Of a stretch of 64,000 bases of DNA, positions 63,998-64,000 are shown one piece after another (positions within the stretch are counted from its first letter, which is position 1; every line of letters starts with the position of its first letter). The notes below the pieces were generated by a model. That model saw only the letters and a list, made by a program, of their open reading frames with translations. It was not told where the DNA came from and did no database searches. Origin of the DNA: Butyrivibrio sp. Su6 (lineage in GTDB: Bacteria > Bacillota > Clostridia > Lachnospirales > Lachnospiraceae); contig NZ_FNUR01000011.1 of assembly GCF_900108105.1 (NCBI RefSeq), positions 85,906 to 149,905 of the forward strand. Direction: 5' to 3'. A program made the position numbers and the translations under genes.

Positions 63998-64000
63998 ATC

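Overview
The window looks like a chromosomal segment of a low-GC, saccharolytic Firmicute of the family Lachnospiraceae, most likely Butyrivibrio or a close relative. The reasons are the local gene orders (uvrC next to hprK; HD protein-decarboxylase-pyk-gmk-yaaR-holB-yaaT-rsmI), AGGAGG ribosome sites, many binding-protein transporters without a local ATPase, and intracellular glycosidases without signal peptides. The genus is an inference; no 16S gene is present.

Layout. (1) 1-6155: housekeeping genes hprK (5' end only), uvrC, ftsH and, divergently, pyrG. (2) 6376-17105: a ten-gene minus-strand cluster for import and recycling of peptidoglycan amino sugars: nagB, murR-like regulator, binding lipoprotein, two permeases, murQ, anmK, namZ, a murK-like kinase, nagZ. 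(3) 17270-20753: an LplA/LplB/YtcP-type carbohydrate importer. (4) 20975-27476: a complete OppABCDF importer. (5) 27621-33511: inositol catabolism iolD-iolB-iolE-iolG plus an iron-dependent alcohol dehydrogenase; iolC (35596-36612) is separated from them by a lone AAA+/DUF4143 ATPase. (6) 36717-43190: uronide-type carbohydrate genes (GH105 hydrolase, ROK kinase, an unclassified toroid-like protein, an AraC regulator, a CehA/McbA-type PHP metallohydrolase). (7) 43565-55110: two proteins of unknown role, GH38 alpha-mannosidase divergent from a GPH-type sugar symporter, a flavin-binding protein, pckA, GH27 glycosidase. (8) 55156-63309: a tight housekeeping operon. (9) 63437-63997: six tRNA genes, all on the minus strand and none encoding CCA.

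The genes suggest a cell that imports oligosaccharides, wall fragments and inositol and finishes their breakdown in the cytoplasm, feeding pyruvate kinase and PEP carboxykinase.

The most interesting signals are non-coding. A roughly 240-bp element occurs twice (33565-33810 and 43221-43460), immediately upstream of iolD and of the PHP metallohydrolase gene. The copies have diverged but keep a closing stem, three inner hairpins and a terminator-like hairpin, with compensatory base changes in two stems. A second element lies just behind the stop codons of pyrG (6177-6363) and pckA (51832-51999): a long outer stem of unrelated sequence in the two copies, an internal loop with shared sequence, a second stem and an intrinsic terminator. 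I do not recognise either as a described RNA family. I saw no CRISPR array, prophage, transposase or rRNA.
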